DNA from: a virus
Direction: 5' to 3' (one strand)
Virus record (IMG/VR): IMGVR_UViG_3300005099_000066
Location: 1-64,000 of that record
DNA length: 64,000 nt
The notes under the pieces were generated by a model. It saw only the letters and a program-made list of their open reading frames with translations, searched no databases and was not told the DNA's origin. Every line of letters starts with the position of its first letter. Within the stretch, counting starts at the first letter, position 1. Both the position numbers and the translations under genes were made by a program. This document shows, piece by piece, positions 34,175-43,152 of the stretch.

Positions 34175-34438
34175 ATGATGCCAAAATACAAAGAATGGAT
34201 TTTGGGGATTATATTGAAATTTTTTCCGAAGTATTTTAAAAAATTATCAGAGAGAACATACAAAACTGAGATTGGACTTACGGGTCATGTTAGTGACATT
34301 GATAAAATGGTGGCAAAAGAGAAAGGTCTTAAGCCTCTTAATGTGTTTGAAAGATGGTTATTGAAAGAATTTATTGCTTATGAGAAAAAGAGATTACAGC
34401 GAAATTTCAAAACAATTTTGGAAGAGTATGGAATATGA
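34175..34438 (+). CDS. Basic hypothetical protein
   Basis: 87 residues, Lys/Arg-rich, helical (NVFERWLLKEFIAYEKKRLQ). GAGGAGGCG before tandem ATGs 34175/34178; coupled to the DUF2284 gene by ATGA. No family recognised. Confidence 0.6.
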   Translation: MMPKYKEWILGIILKFFPKYFKKLSERTYKTEIGLTGHVSDIDKMVAKEKGLKPLNVFERWLLKEFIAYEKKRLQRNFKTILEEYGI

Positions 34439-35250
34439 TAAAAACAAAATCGTATACTATGTTGCCAATTGCTGATGTGAAAATGAAACATTTGAAAGAT
34501 TTTAAGTATTACAACACAATTACTTGGTTGAGGGATGGATTTAAAGATTTATACCCAGAAGAATTTGCCATAGTGAAAACAACTTGGGGTAGATTTAACC
34601 TTGGTATGAAAATTGTAAATAGTTCTGATGTTCCAGTTGATAAAGAGAAAACATTAAAAGGATGTTCTACTTGTCCTGTATTTATTCAAAAGAAAAATTG
34701 GTCTTGTCCTCCTTTGTTTAATTCAACATTTCAAAAACAATTAATAAAAGGAGGTAATCCTGAAAAAATAACAGTGGTTTGGATGAGAACTTATTTGCCT
34801 CCAAGACTTGTGTTCTATTTGAATAATAGTAGATTTATTAAATATCTAAATTCAGGTGTTTCTAATGTTGAAGAGAATTATTTTGATAAGTGGTTACATT
34901 TCGTAAGAAAGAAAACAGAATATTATACTCTTGGTGCTGGTTCTTGTAGAGTCTGCAAACCTGCTTGTGCTGCGAAATATGGATTGCCCTGTAAAAATCC
35001 GAAGTATAGACAGCCTTCTTTAGAATCTGTTGGGGTTCTTGTTAATGAATTGATGGAGAATATAATTGGATACCCTATGTATTGGGAAAGGAGAATTTGT
35101 AAAGTTGAATTGAAGTATGAAATACCTTTATGGTATTGGTTTGTTGGAGTCATTTTTTCAAATGAATTGGATAAACAATTTTTGTTTGATGTTTTTGTTG
35201 AATCATCTAAATGTAAAGAAAAGGGATGGATATGTTTGAAAAGATTTTGA
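34435..35250 (+). CDS. DUF2284-like metal-binding protein
   Basis: 271 residues with the cysteine layout of DUF2284: GCSTCP (about 80-85), then WSCPPLF (about 90-96), GSCRVCKPACAAKYGLPC (about 170-187) and YRQPSLESVGVLV (the R-x-P-S-x-E-x-x-G signature). The family is predicted to bind Fe-S or zinc, function unknown. Directly followed within 1.5 kb by the PIG-L and glycosyltransferase genes, so it may serve that pathway. ATGA start. Confidence 0.75.
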   Translation: MIKTKSYTMLPIADVKMKHLKDFKYYNTITWLRDGFKDLYPEEFAIVKTTWGRFNLGMKIVNSSDVPVDKEKTLKGCSTCPVFIQKKNWSCPPLFNSTFQKQLIKGGNPEKITVVWMRTYLPPRLVFYLNNSRFIKYLNSGVSNVEENYFDKWLHFVRKKTEYYTLGAGSCRVCKPACAAKYGLPCKNPKYRQPSLESVGVLVNELMENIIGYPMYWERRICKVELKYEIPLWYWFVGVIFSNELDKQFLFDVFVESSKCKEKGWICLKRF

Positions 35251-35282
35251 TGGAAATAGAATCTAATAAAAAGGAGGTTATA

Positions 35283-35549
35283 ATGATTTTAAAATTTTCG
35301 AGAGAAGAAATTCTTGAAATAGTTAGCAATTTGGATAAAATAGAATTTTGTTTGAAGCAATTGAAAAATACTGGAATTGATGATATAAAATTGTATTTGT
35401 CCCCACCAGGTAGTGATGATGTATTTTTGTATTCTCCAGATGATGTAAATTCAATGCTTGGATTTCTTGGTTCAATTGAATATCATGCTAAAAAAGCAAA
35501 ATTAGTAATTTTGGATAAAATAAAAACGACAAAAAGTAAGGAGGTGTAA
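35283..35549 (+). CDS. Hypothetical protein
   Basis: 88 residues, helical ends and a beta middle (DDIKLYLSPPGSDDVFLYS). AAAAGGAGGT fixes ATG 35283; an in-frame ATG 35226 lies inside the previous gene. A degenerate copy of the promoter motif (GAATCTAAT at 35259) lies just upstream. Confidence 0.6.
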   Translation: MILKFSREEILEIVSNLDKIEFCLKQLKNTGIDDIKLYLSPPGSDDVFLYSPDDVNSMLGFLGSIEYHAKKAKLVILDKIKTTKSKEV

Positions 35550-35552
35550 ACC

Positions 35553-36083
35553 ATGGCTATATCATGCTTTGGAATTTTGTATGATGAAAAAGACCCAAAC
35601 TGCCAAATTTGCTCTCTCAGAACTCTCTGTAGAAATGTTATGGAGGGTTCAATAGAATGGACAACTGCTTTAAAATTCATTGAGGCAGCAAATGTAACAG
35701 AAGAACAAAAAGCTGAGAAAAACGAACTAATCAGGCACATAAGAGCTGAAATCAAGAAAAGAAGCTCTGCTGAACAACAGAAAAAGTCAGTCGAAAAACC
35801 GAAAACAAAACTTGTTAAGAAACCGAAAACTAAATCTGAGTCTGAATCTTTGCCTTTAACTGAGAATGAGGAAAAAATTATTTCAGAAATATCTGAATTT
35901 GCTGGCGTTCCTATTAGAATAAAGAAATACATTCCCAGACCAAATCAAGTTATGATTCTTGTGTCTTGGCCGAAGTTCAAAGTGTATATAAACAGAGATG
36001 GAACTATTACTCTGCTGAAGCCAAATATGAAGACAATAGCAAGAAATATTTCTCCAAAAGATATACAAAATCATCTTTCGTAG
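35553..36083 (+). CDS. Protein with four-Cys N-terminus and basic linker
   Basis: 176 residues. CFGILYDEKDPNCQICSLRTLC gives a four-cysteine metal site (residues 5, 17, 20, 26). It is followed by a helical segment, a Lys-rich linker with KPKTKLVKKPKTKSES repeats (about 92-110) and a C-terminal alpha/beta domain. A nucleic-acid binding role is plausible. AAGGAGGTG lies upstream of ATG 35553. Confidence 0.62.
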   Translation: MAISCFGILYDEKDPNCQICSLRTLCRNVMEGSIEWTTALKFIEAANVTEEQKAEKNELIRHIRAEIKKRSSAEQQKKSVEKPKTKLVKKPKTKSESESLPLTENEEKIISEISEFAGVPIRIKKYIPRPNQVMILVSWPKFKVYINRDGTITLLKPNMKTIARNISPKDIQNHLS

Positions 36084-36089
36084 AAGAAA

Positions 36090-36749
36090 ATGAGACTGAT
36101 AATATCTCCACATTGGGATGATTTCTTTCTTTCAGTTCCTTTGGATTTGATTGTAGATTCTACTGTTGTTATTGTTGCTGGTTACAAAATAAAGTTTGCT
36201 AAAGATGTCCTCTCTGAATTATTTGTTAAATATAATGTAAATTTCGAATATTTAAATTTGGTTCAGCCAAGAAGGAGATGGATGAAAAATGAAGGTTCTA
36301 CATGGTGGTTTGTTGATGATTTGGCTTTTGAAATTGCAAAGAAGATAAAGAAATTGAATTTGGAAAAGTTCAATGAAATCTACATTCCTGCTGGTTATAT
36401 ACATCCTTATCATTTGTTGGTTGCTAATGTTTGTGTTCATATTATGGATATAAAGAACAGAATTATCTATGCTGATAGACCATATTATGATTTGTTAAAA
36501 AACAACATACAATATAATACACAGAAAGGTTTGAAATGGATGTATGAGAAATGGATTTCTAATTGGAGTCAGAATATTATGCCGTATTTTCCTTGGGGTG
36601 GAGGACCAGTTGTTGTTAATTTAGATAATTGGAGAAGAGAAGGAAAGTTGGTTCCTTTTGATATTGCTTATGATATAGTAAGATTTGTTGAAGGAAAATC
36701 CTTTGTTTTAAGAAAGCCTGATGATGAGTGGGGCTATGTTTGGAAATAG
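36090..36749 (+). CDS. PIG-L/LmbE-like deacetylase
   Basis: 219 residues. ISPHWDDFFLS (H8, D10, D11) corresponds to the HPDDE motif and YIHPYHLLVANV (about 109-120) to the second His motif of the PIG-L family of zinc-dependent N-deacetylases, which remove acetyl groups from N-acetylglucosamine-type sugars. Trp replaces the usual Pro in the first motif. With the glycosyltransferase gene about 370 nt on, it suggests building of an amino-sugar decoration on DNA, virion or envelope. Confidence 0.75.
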   Translation: MRLIISPHWDDFFLSVPLDLIVDSTVVIVAGYKIKFAKDVLSELFVKYNVNFEYLNLVQPRRRWMKNEGSTWWFVDDLAFEIAKKIKKLNLEKFNEIYIPAGYIHPYHLLVANVCVHIMDIKNRIIYADRPYYDLLKNNIQYNTQKGLKWMYEKWISNWSQNIMPYFPWGGGPVVVNLDNWRREGKLVPFDIAYDIVRFVEGKSFVLRKPDDEWGYVWK

Positions 36750-37119
36750 AAATTCTTTTTCTATTTGTATTCAAACTCCGTATACGCTGGAATTTGAGCT
36801 ATCATATGTTTCTTTGTCTTTGAAAAATCTGATAAAAGACACTATGTTAACTATTGAAAAGATTGAGACTATGATTCAGTATGGAAAGCCAAATTCTCAA
36901 TTATTTAATGCTCTTTTACAGCAAAGAAAATTCTTGAAAGAATTGGCTGATTCTGCTGATATGAGAAAGACAGAGATTCTTGGGATTCTGAATAAGGCTA
37001 TGACAAAAGTTGCTTATGAATTTTCTGGTTATGATGATGAGAAGAAAAAACTGATATATGAAACATTTAATAAATTAGAAGAACAAGTAATGCAGATATT
37101 GGAAAAGGAGTTGAAATGA
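36736..37119 (+). CDS. Hypothetical helical protein
   Basis: 127 residues, helical in the C-terminal two thirds (MTKVAYEFSGYDDEKKKLIY). The start is uncertain: ATG 36736 follows GTGGGG, but 36721 and 36724 are in frame too, all overlapping the deacetylase gene end. Lies between the PIG-L and glycosyltransferase genes, overlapping the latter by 4 nt. Confidence 0.55.
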   Translation: MFGNRNSFSICIQTPYTLEFELSYVSLSLKNLIKDTMLTIEKIETMIQYGKPNSQLFNALLQQRKFLKELADSADMRKTEILGILNKAMTKVAYEFSGYDDEKKKLIYETFNKLEEQVMQILEKELK

Positions 37120-38465
37120 AATATATTGATTATGTTAATTTATGGAGATATTATTTGCTTGAGTATGAAGCTTTTGAAGATTACTTGAGTTCGAAAAAGC
37201 TCCCTCATATGATTATTGTTTATAAGTATGTTGACCAAGCTGGAGGATTGCCTATTGCTGCTTATACAAGAAAGAAAATATGGGAATATGCAGGAGGAAC
37301 TGCTGAACTGGTGGTCATATATGATAGAAAATCTGTTGTTGATATTCCTTCTGGATGGATAAGAAGAAGTAGAGGTTTGTTACCTCCTGCTGATGTAAAA
37401 TTATCAAAGCTCAATTACAAGAGGGGGCTTAATAAACTTATGTCTGAACATGGTGAAGGAATTGTTTATTGGATGGCAGGATTACAGGCATTTAGATTGG
37501 AACCTGAAGTTCTTGAATTCTTTAAAAATCAGAAATCTAAATTTCCTAAATGGTTGTTTTTAGTTGAACATGGGGATATAGGATTGGTTAGAATGAAAGA
37601 AGAAGAATGGGAAGCTTTTATTGAATCTTTTGATTTTGTATCATTTGCTTCTCCTTGTAAATACTACCACTGTAGGAATAGATATAAATTTAAACCGAAG
37701 AATAAAAAATATTTTTCTTTGTTCCTTGTCCCTCTGAAATTTGAGTCTGAATTCGTTCCTTTTTCAGAAAGAAAGATTTTGAATACTTGGCTTTCTGGTA
37801 TATTTGCTTGGAGACATCCTTTTGATTGGTATAATTTTGTTGATGAAAAATACACTTCTTACTTGAAAATTATGAGTCATCAAAGAAGGTCATTTTCAAG
37901 AAATTTTAAACCTCTTGGAGTTAAATATTACGATGAAGCAAAAAGAAGATTTCCTGAATGGTTTGGCAATAGAAAAAATGCTGGGGCTACTTATACTACT
38001 CCTGACAAATTTTCATATGCTGAGTGGAGAAGTATATTGTGGAAAGCTTCTTCTGATGGAACTCCTGGGACTTGGTTAGATGATACAACTCCATTGGAAG
38101 CTATTTGTTCTGGAACTCTTGTTGTTTCAAATTATAGGTTTGCTTCTAATCCTCTTTGGAAGTTTGATGGTGAAAATAATGTTTTGTTTGAAATGGATTC
38201 TGTAACAGCTTTTGAAGCATTTTTGGATGATTTGTTAACAAATCCAAAGCCTTATGAAGATTGGGCAAGATATGTCTGGGGAAGATATTCTTATCAAATT
38301 GTTAGAGGAACACTTACTGCTTATCTTATTTTCACCCTGTATGAAGCTTGGAAATCTAATAAGTTAGATGAATACAAGTTATTTCTTGAGGATGATGAAG
38401 TTTTTCCTCTTTTTGAAAAAGATATAGAAGCTTCTTTAAAAATTATGAGGGGAGGTGAGATATAA
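37116..38465 (+). CDS. Glycosyltransferase (GT-B-like)
   Basis: 449 residues. The C-terminal part has TTPLEAICSGTLVVSNY (about 326-342), then ENNVLFEMDSVTAFEAFLDD, the donor-binding E-x-x-x-x-G and following loop of GT4-type glycosyltransferases. The N-terminal half has Rossmann-like strands. It would transfer an activated sugar; the acceptor (modified DNA base, virion protein or host envelope) is not known. Coupled by ATGA to the helical protein; GGAAAAGGAG is upstream. Confidence 0.7.
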   Translation: MKYIDYVNLWRYYLLEYEAFEDYLSSKKLPHMIIVYKYVDQAGGLPIAAYTRKKIWEYAGGTAELVVIYDRKSVVDIPSGWIRRSRGLLPPADVKLSKLNYKRGLNKLMSEHGEGIVYWMAGLQAFRLEPEVLEFFKNQKSKFPKWLFLVEHGDIGLVRMKEEEWEAFIESFDFVSFASPCKYYHCRNRYKFKPKNKKYFSLFLVPLKFESEFVPFSERKILNTWLSGIFAWRHPFDWYNFVDEKYTSYLKIMSHQRRSFSRNFKPLGVKYYDEAKRRFPEWFGNRKNAGATYTTPDKFSYAEWRSILWKASSDGTPGTWLDDTTPLEAICSGTLVVSNYRFASNPLWKFDGENNVLFEMDSVTAFEAFLDDLLTNPKPYEDWARYVWGRYSYQIVRGTLTAYLIFTLYEAWKSNKLDEYKLFLEDDEVFPLFEKDIEASLKIMRGGEI

Positions 38466-38466
38466 C

Positions 38467-38988
38467 ATGATAAAGGAGAAACTTCGCTTTGTAAGATGTA
38501 AAGTTTGTGGTTTTCCATATGAACTTCACTGGGAGGAGTGTGAAGGAGAAAGAAATGTCTTTGCCATAAAAACGAACTCTTTTGTTAAATCAGGAAATGA
38601 AAAAAAGTATAGTTTGAATTCGAGATGCCCCATTTGTGGAGCAAAATTTTCTAAGAATTTGGAAGAATGTAGTGATATGGATTATTTTACTTATTATTCG
38701 ATTTGGAATTCTGGTGAAAAATGGATAAAGATTATTGATGATGTTCGTAATTTCAATACTGTATTCGCAAAACATGACAAAAATATTTTTGTGAAGTTTC
38801 ATAAGGGCAAAAACAATGTTGATTTGTCTAATGAGGATTTGGTAATAAATATGGCCAAAGTTGATTTTGTTGAAATGAAAATAAAAGAGGTTTGTTTTCA
38901 TTTCAGCAATGGTTCTTTGTTAACTTTAATTTTAAAATTACCTCAGAAGGAGGAGAATGATGAACAGGGCACAAAAGAGATTGTGTGA
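38467..38988 (+). CDS. Zinc-ribbon hypothetical protein
   Basis: 173 residues. CKVC (about 11-14) and CPIC (about 55-58) make a split zinc ribbon in the first third; the rest is alpha/beta. GGGAGGTG supports ATG 38467, directly after the glycosyltransferase stop. Confidence 0.6.
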   Translation: MIKEKLRFVRCKVCGFPYELHWEECEGERNVFAIKTNSFVKSGNEKKYSLNSRCPICGAKFSKNLEECSDMDYFTYYSIWNSGEKWIKIIDDVRNFNTVFAKHDKNIFVKFHKGKNNVDLSNEDLVINMAKVDFVEMKIKEVCFHFSNGSLLTLILKLPQKEENDEQGTKEIV

Positions 38989-39172
38989 AGAAATATGGAG
39001 GGTGTTGCCTTTCCCTCCGACAGATGTAAAAACATTTGATGAGTATAAGAAGTTTCTATTTAAAACATATGCCATACAACTTGATGACTTTCCTGTATGG
39101 ATAATTTCATATATAGAGAAACATTTTGAAGGCCAGGCTGACGAATCTGAAGAACTTATGTATGGTCCTTAA
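38957..39172 (+). CDS. Small hypothetical protein
   Basis: 71 residues, acidic C-terminus, no family recognised. AAGGAGGAGA before tandem ATGs (38957, 38960); overlaps the previous gene by 32 nt. Confidence 0.6.
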   Translation: MMNRAQKRLCEEIWRVLPFPPTDVKTFDEYKKFLFKTYAIQLDDFPVWIISYIEKHFEGQADESEELMYGP

Positions 39173-39186
39173 AAAGGGGGTGAAAA

Positions 39187-39732
39187 ATGAATATACAAAA
39201 AGTAAAACAGGAGTTGGAAAAAGCTGAAAAAATTGTTGAGAATGTTGCTGAAGAAATAAGAAAAAACATGGAATCTTCTGATACTCCGAATTTGTCTGAA
39301 GAAGATATGGAAAAAGAATTCCTTTTTATGCAGGCTATGCGTTTGTTGAATAAGATTGGAGCTATGAAAGATTTTTCCTGGAGACGCATCGAAATTTTAG
39401 AGGACACTCCTATTATATTTAAGATACGAACTTCTTGTGCTTGTGGTCTTCCAGAGGATTCTTTGACTGTTGAATATTACAGAAAGCATGGTGAAGTATA
39501 TTTGTATTTATATAATTATTGGTATGACCATCTTGGTTTAGACCCAGCTACTCCTGCTATAATTTGGAATTTGAAGCGTTTTTGGAATAGATTAAAGATG
39601 TTGTGGAAAATTTTTGTTACGGGAAAATTAGAACTATATGGAGAATTTATATTCGAAGATTTTAATCATCTGAGAGATTTTATTGAAGCATTGAAGACAA
39701 TTAATGCAGAATGGAAGCAGAAATCTGAATAA
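39187..39732 (+). CDS. Hypothetical protein
   Basis: 181 residues. The first 60 are a likely coiled coil (KQELEKAEKIVENVAEEIRK); the C-terminal two thirds have a beta/alpha pattern. AAAAAGGGGGTG before ATG 39187. No family recognised. Confidence 0.6.
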   Translation: MNIQKVKQELEKAEKIVENVAEEIRKNMESSDTPNLSEEDMEKEFLFMQAMRLLNKIGAMKDFSWRRIEILEDTPIIFKIRTSCACGLPEDSLTVEYYRKHGEVYLYLYNYWYDHLGLDPATPAIIWNLKRFWNRLKMLWKIFVTGKLELYGEFIFEDFNHLRDFIEALKTINAEWKQKSE

Positions 39733-39788
39733 TGGCTGGTTTAATCTCTAAAATAAAGAGGAACAAAAATTGATAAAGGAGGTTTGAT

Positions 39789-40394
39789 ATGAAGAAGACA
39801 ATATATGATGAAACACTGCAAGCAATAGGAGAAAAAGTAATAGAGAAGTTTCATCCACAACTTATGACTTCAGAAATTATGTTTTTATTTGCCGATGATT
39901 TGGGAGGATATGGTGGAAGATTTGTATTAGGTAGAGTCAGAAGAGCGAATCCAGTTGAAAAGATGTTATATAAGAAAATTTCTGGGGTTCAAAAACCTCT
40001 TGAATTTGTTGTTTTGTTGGATTTTCCATCCTCTGTATATGCTTCTGAAGATTTTGTTGAAATAAAGAGCAAGGTTTTGTTGAGAACAATAGACCATGAA
40101 CTTTGCCATATAAGAGTTCAAAAGTCAGAAGAAGGTGAGGAAAAGAAAAAGTTGGTAGGCCATGATTTTGAAGATTTTAAAGATGTTATTGAAAGATGGG
40201 GAATATTAGAATTTGTTCAGAACAATTTGGGAGATGAACTCGTTGAAAGATTGGGAGATTTAATTACTACTTTAAATTCTAAATTGAATGTAATAATAAA
40301 TGATTTATATGGTTCTTCTGAGGAATTTCTTGAAAGATGTTCCAAAAAATTTAGAACAGCTTCTGATATCCAGATTCAATTTCTAATAAAATGA
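39789..40394 (+). CDS. Putative phage metallopeptidase
   Basis: 201 residues. LRTIDHELCHIRVQ (HELCH near 99-103) and GHDFEDFKDVIERWG fit the phage metallopeptidase family (HExxH plus a downstream H-D-x-E-E/D motif). Third HExxH protein in this window. Function unknown. AAAGGAGGTT lies upstream of ATG 39789. Confidence 0.72.
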   Translation: MKKTIYDETLQAIGEKVIEKFHPQLMTSEIMFLFADDLGGYGGRFVLGRVRRANPVEKMLYKKISGVQKPLEFVVLLDFPSSVYASEDFVEIKSKVLLRTIDHELCHIRVQKSEEGEEKKKLVGHDFEDFKDVIERWGILEFVQNNLGDELVERLGDLITTLNSKLNVIINDLYGSSEEFLERCSKKFRTASDIQIQFLIK

Positions 40395-40407
40395 AAGGAG
40401 GAGATTT

Positions 40408-42888
40408 ATGTATTCAGAAGGATTTGTAGAATTTAGAGATGCTGTTGCAAGAGAAAAGTATTTTCTTGAAGGAGAAGAAAGCTGGGATGATGTAATAAAA
40501 AGAGTATCAAATGAGATTGGAAATTTTCTCGAAAACAAGTTAAAGCATGAAAACAAGGGAAATTTATATAGGGAGATGTATGGCGACAAATCCCCTTCAG
40601 AAATCTTCTATAACATGATGTCCCAGAATATATTTATTCCAGGAGGCAGAATTCTATATGGAGCGGGCAATCCCAATAAAGTGACATTAACAAATTGTTA
40701 TGTCTTACCTTCTCCAGATGATTCTATTGAAGGTATAATGAAGCTTGCTACTGAAATGGCTTTGACTTATAGGGCAGGCGGTGGAGTTGGATTTGATATT
40801 TCATCCTTAAGACCAGAAGGCTCTCCTGTGAGAAACGCAGCACGAACATCCACAGGAGCCTGGAGTTTTATGGAGTTGTATTCTTTAATAACAGGTATAA
40901 TAGGACAAGCAGGTAGAAGAGGTGCTTTGTTAATAGCTATGGATATATCACATCCAGATGTTCTGAAATTTGTATCTGCTAAATCAATAATTTCTCCCAA
41001 TAATAAAAAGTTTCTACAGCAGGCTTCCTATTTTGGTTGGACTCCAGAACAATTGGAGGCAGCAGAAAAGATACTTACTATGTCACAAATAAGGTTTGCT
41101 AATCTATCTGTGAAACTTACTGATGAATTTATGAAAGCAGTGAAAGCAGGAGAGGAGTGGGCTTTCAGATGGAAAGGGAAAGTTATGAAAACAATGCCAG
41201 CCAGAGATGTGTTTAAGTATATTGCTGAATTTGCCTGGAAAACTGCTGAACCAGGGATTTTATTTGTAGATACTGCTAAAAGATATTCAACAACTGAATA
41301 TTTTTCTCCTATTGTTAATACAAATCCTTGTGGAGAACAGTGGCTTGGAGCTTATGGGAATTGTAATCTGGGGGCAATAAATGTTGGAAGTCCAGTCTTC
41401 TTTAGAGATGGATTTTTTGATTATGTTAATTTTGGTTACTACATAAAAGTAGCAATTTTGTTTATGAATGCTGTAATCTGGTATAATCTTGATAGACATC
41501 CTCTCCCTGAGCAAAAGAAAACTGCTGAAAGGGAAAGAAGAATTGGGCTTGGAATAATGGGATTGGCTGATGCTTATATAAGAAAAGGAGTTGAGTATGG
41601 AGAAGGGAGTTTTACTTCCAAGCTTGCTGAAGTTCTTGCTTATTATGCTTATTCAGCGAGTATACAACTTTCAAAAATATTTGGTTCATTTCCTGATTAC
41701 GACCCAGATAAACATTTTGAACAAGAGTATTATAAAAGACTTATTGAAGAATATCCAGAATTTGAGAATTTATTTAAAGAAGCAAAAGAAGTGGGATTGG
41801 CGAACTCTGCTCTTCTAACAATAGCTCCTACGGGAACTACTTCAATAATGGCAGGTGCTTCATCAGGTATAGAGCCTGTATTTGGATGGAAAGTCCAAAG
41901 ATGGTTTGAAACAGCAGGCAAAATGTTTGAATTTTACCATCCAGTATATTATGAGTATATAAACAATAACTCTGATGAAAAGCTACCTGAGTATTTTCAA
42001 ACTTATGCTGATGTTGATTATAGAACAAGATTGGATACTCAAGCAATTTTACAGAAATTTATTGACAATTCTATTTCTTCGACTGTGAATTTGCCTGAAT
42101 CTGTTAGTGTTGAAGATATAGAAAATCTGTATATGGAGGCATGGGAAAAGGGATTGAAAGGCATAACAGTTTACAGAGAGAATAGCAGATTTGCCGTAAT
42201 CAAAAAGAAAGATGAAAAGTCAGAGGAAAAACAAGAAAAGAAAGAGAAAAGAGAAGAACTCAAGATATTTATACCTGCTCCAAAAAAGGCAGGGCTTGAA
42301 GGAAAAAGATATAGATTCAAATATAAAGACACAGGAATATACATAATGGTATTTGGAGAAAACAATGTTCCCAGGGAAGTATTTCTGGGTAGTAAAAATT
42401 TGAAGTGTTGGGATTTTGCTATTGCTTTGAATACAACTCTGTCAGAAATTCTCAGAAGTCTGCCTGAGGATTTGGCAATAACATTTGCTAAAAGAATGGT
42501 GAAAAAGTATAAATCATTATCTACGGGAGATTCTGCTTTTATATTTGGAGAGAAGCTTGGCTCAGTTGTGGGATTGTGGGGTTTGGCTTTGGATTGGTAT
42601 ATGAATGGAATTGACCCAAATGAACTTGAGGAAGAAATAAAGAGAAGCCTTCTAACAGTGAACATCCCAAATAAGCCAAAGCCTTCTCTAAAAACTTACA
42701 ACAGCAGTTTTGTTGTTTTATATGAGGGATTGGATTTGAAAAATGGAGCAGAACTTCCAAATGACGCAGTTATTTCGAGATGTCCTTCTTGTGGTGCTAA
42801 ACATATAACAAAGGGAAGACCATATTCGTTTGATTGTGAACATCCCTGTATGGTTTGTGGTTATTCAGAAAAATGTCCAGGAGATTGA
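40408..42888 (+). CDS. nrdJ: Class II (adenosylcobalamin-dependent) ribonucleotide reductase
   Basis: 826 residues. Key residues of the ten-stranded barrel are visible: NCYVLP (Cys 97) and NCNLGAIN (Cys 319), the redox pair; NPCGEQ (Asn 306, Cys 308 as thiyl radical site, Glu 310); and TIAPTGTTSIMAG. The absence of an NrdB partner, the one-chain layout and the C-terminal TSCPD-like part with a terminal zinc ribbon (CPSCGAKH, then CEHPCMVCGYSEKC) indicate the B12-dependent NrdJ. It makes dNTPs for phage replication, with or without oxygen, provided the host has B12. AAGGAGGAG lies upstream of ATG 40408. Confidence 0.92.
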   Translation: MYSEGFVEFRDAVAREKYFLEGEESWDDVIKRVSNEIGNFLENKLKHENKGNLYREMYGDKSPSEIFYNMMSQNIFIPGGRILYGAGNPNKVTLTNCYVLPSPDDSIEGIMKLATEMALTYRAGGGVGFDISSLRPEGSPVRNAARTSTGAWSFMELYSLITGIIGQAGRRGALLIAMDISHPDVLKFVSAKSIISPNNKKFLQQASYFGWTPEQLEAAEKILTMSQIRFANLSVKLTDEFMKAVKAGEEWAFRWKGKVMKTMPARDVFKYIAEFAWKTAEPGILFVDTAKRYSTTEYFSPIVNTNPCGEQWLGAYGNCNLGAINVGSPVFFRDGFFDYVNFGYYIKVAILFMNAVIWYNLDRHPLPEQKKTAERERRIGLGIMGLADAYIRKGVEYGEGSFTSKLAEVLAYYAYSASIQLSKIFGSFPDYDPDKHFEQEYYKRLIEEYPEFENLFKEAKEVGLANSALLTIAPTGTTSIMAGASSGIEPVFGWKVQRWFETAGKMFEFYHPVYYEYINNNSDEKLPEYFQTYADVDYRTRLDTQAILQKFIDNSISSTVNLPESVSVEDIENLYMEAWEKGLKGITVYRENSRFAVIKKKDEKSEEKQEKKEKREELKIFIPAPKKAGLEGKRYRFKYKDTGIYIMVFGENNVPREVFLGSKNLKCWDFAIALNTTLSEILRSLPEDLAITFAKRMVKKYKSLSTGDSAFIFGEKLGSVVGLWGLALDWYMNGIDPNELEEEIKRSLLTVNIPNKPKPSLKTYNSSFVVLYEGLDLKNGAELPNDAVISRCPSCGAKHITKGRPYSFDCEHPCMVCGYSEKCPGD

Positions 42889-42908
42889 TGTCATCAAGGA
42901 ATTAGACT

Positions 42909-43112
42909 ATGCCTACTTATATTTACAAATGTAAAAAGTGTAGTTATATATTTGAAAAGGAATTTAAAGTAGGTGAAGTCAGAAAGAATTTACATTCTTC
43001 TGAGTTGCAAAAGTGTCCAAAATGTGGAGGAGAAGTTTATAGAATTTATACTTCTCCCTCACTCAGATTTGTAGGTTCTGGATTTTATGTAAATGATTAC
43101 AAGGGAAAATGA
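42909..43112 (+). CDS. FmdB-type zinc-ribbon protein
   Basis: 67 residues: MPTYIYKCKKCSYIFE, then CPKCGGEVYRIYTSPSLRF, the CxxC...CPxCG pattern of the FmdB/Zinc_ribbon_8 family. Found as a single-domain regulator-like protein in many bacteria; role in phage unknown. Confidence 0.8.
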   Translation: MPTYIYKCKKCSYIFEKEFKVGEVRKNLHSSELQKCPKCGGEVYRIYTSPSLRFVGSGFYVNDYKGK

Positions 43113-43152
43113 GTTGGAAATTGAATCTAATGAAATAGGGGAGGTGAAAAGA

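Noticed and set aside
35483-35932. 149-codon minus-strand open frame
   Set aside because: Antisense to the four-Cys protein, Phe/Ser-rich composition typical of the complement of Lys/Glu-rich genes, and against the direction of the whole arm.
42171-42665. 164-codon minus-strand open frame
   Set aside because: Lies fully inside nrdJ on the other strand; composition is a mirror of the Lys/Glu-rich reductase linker.
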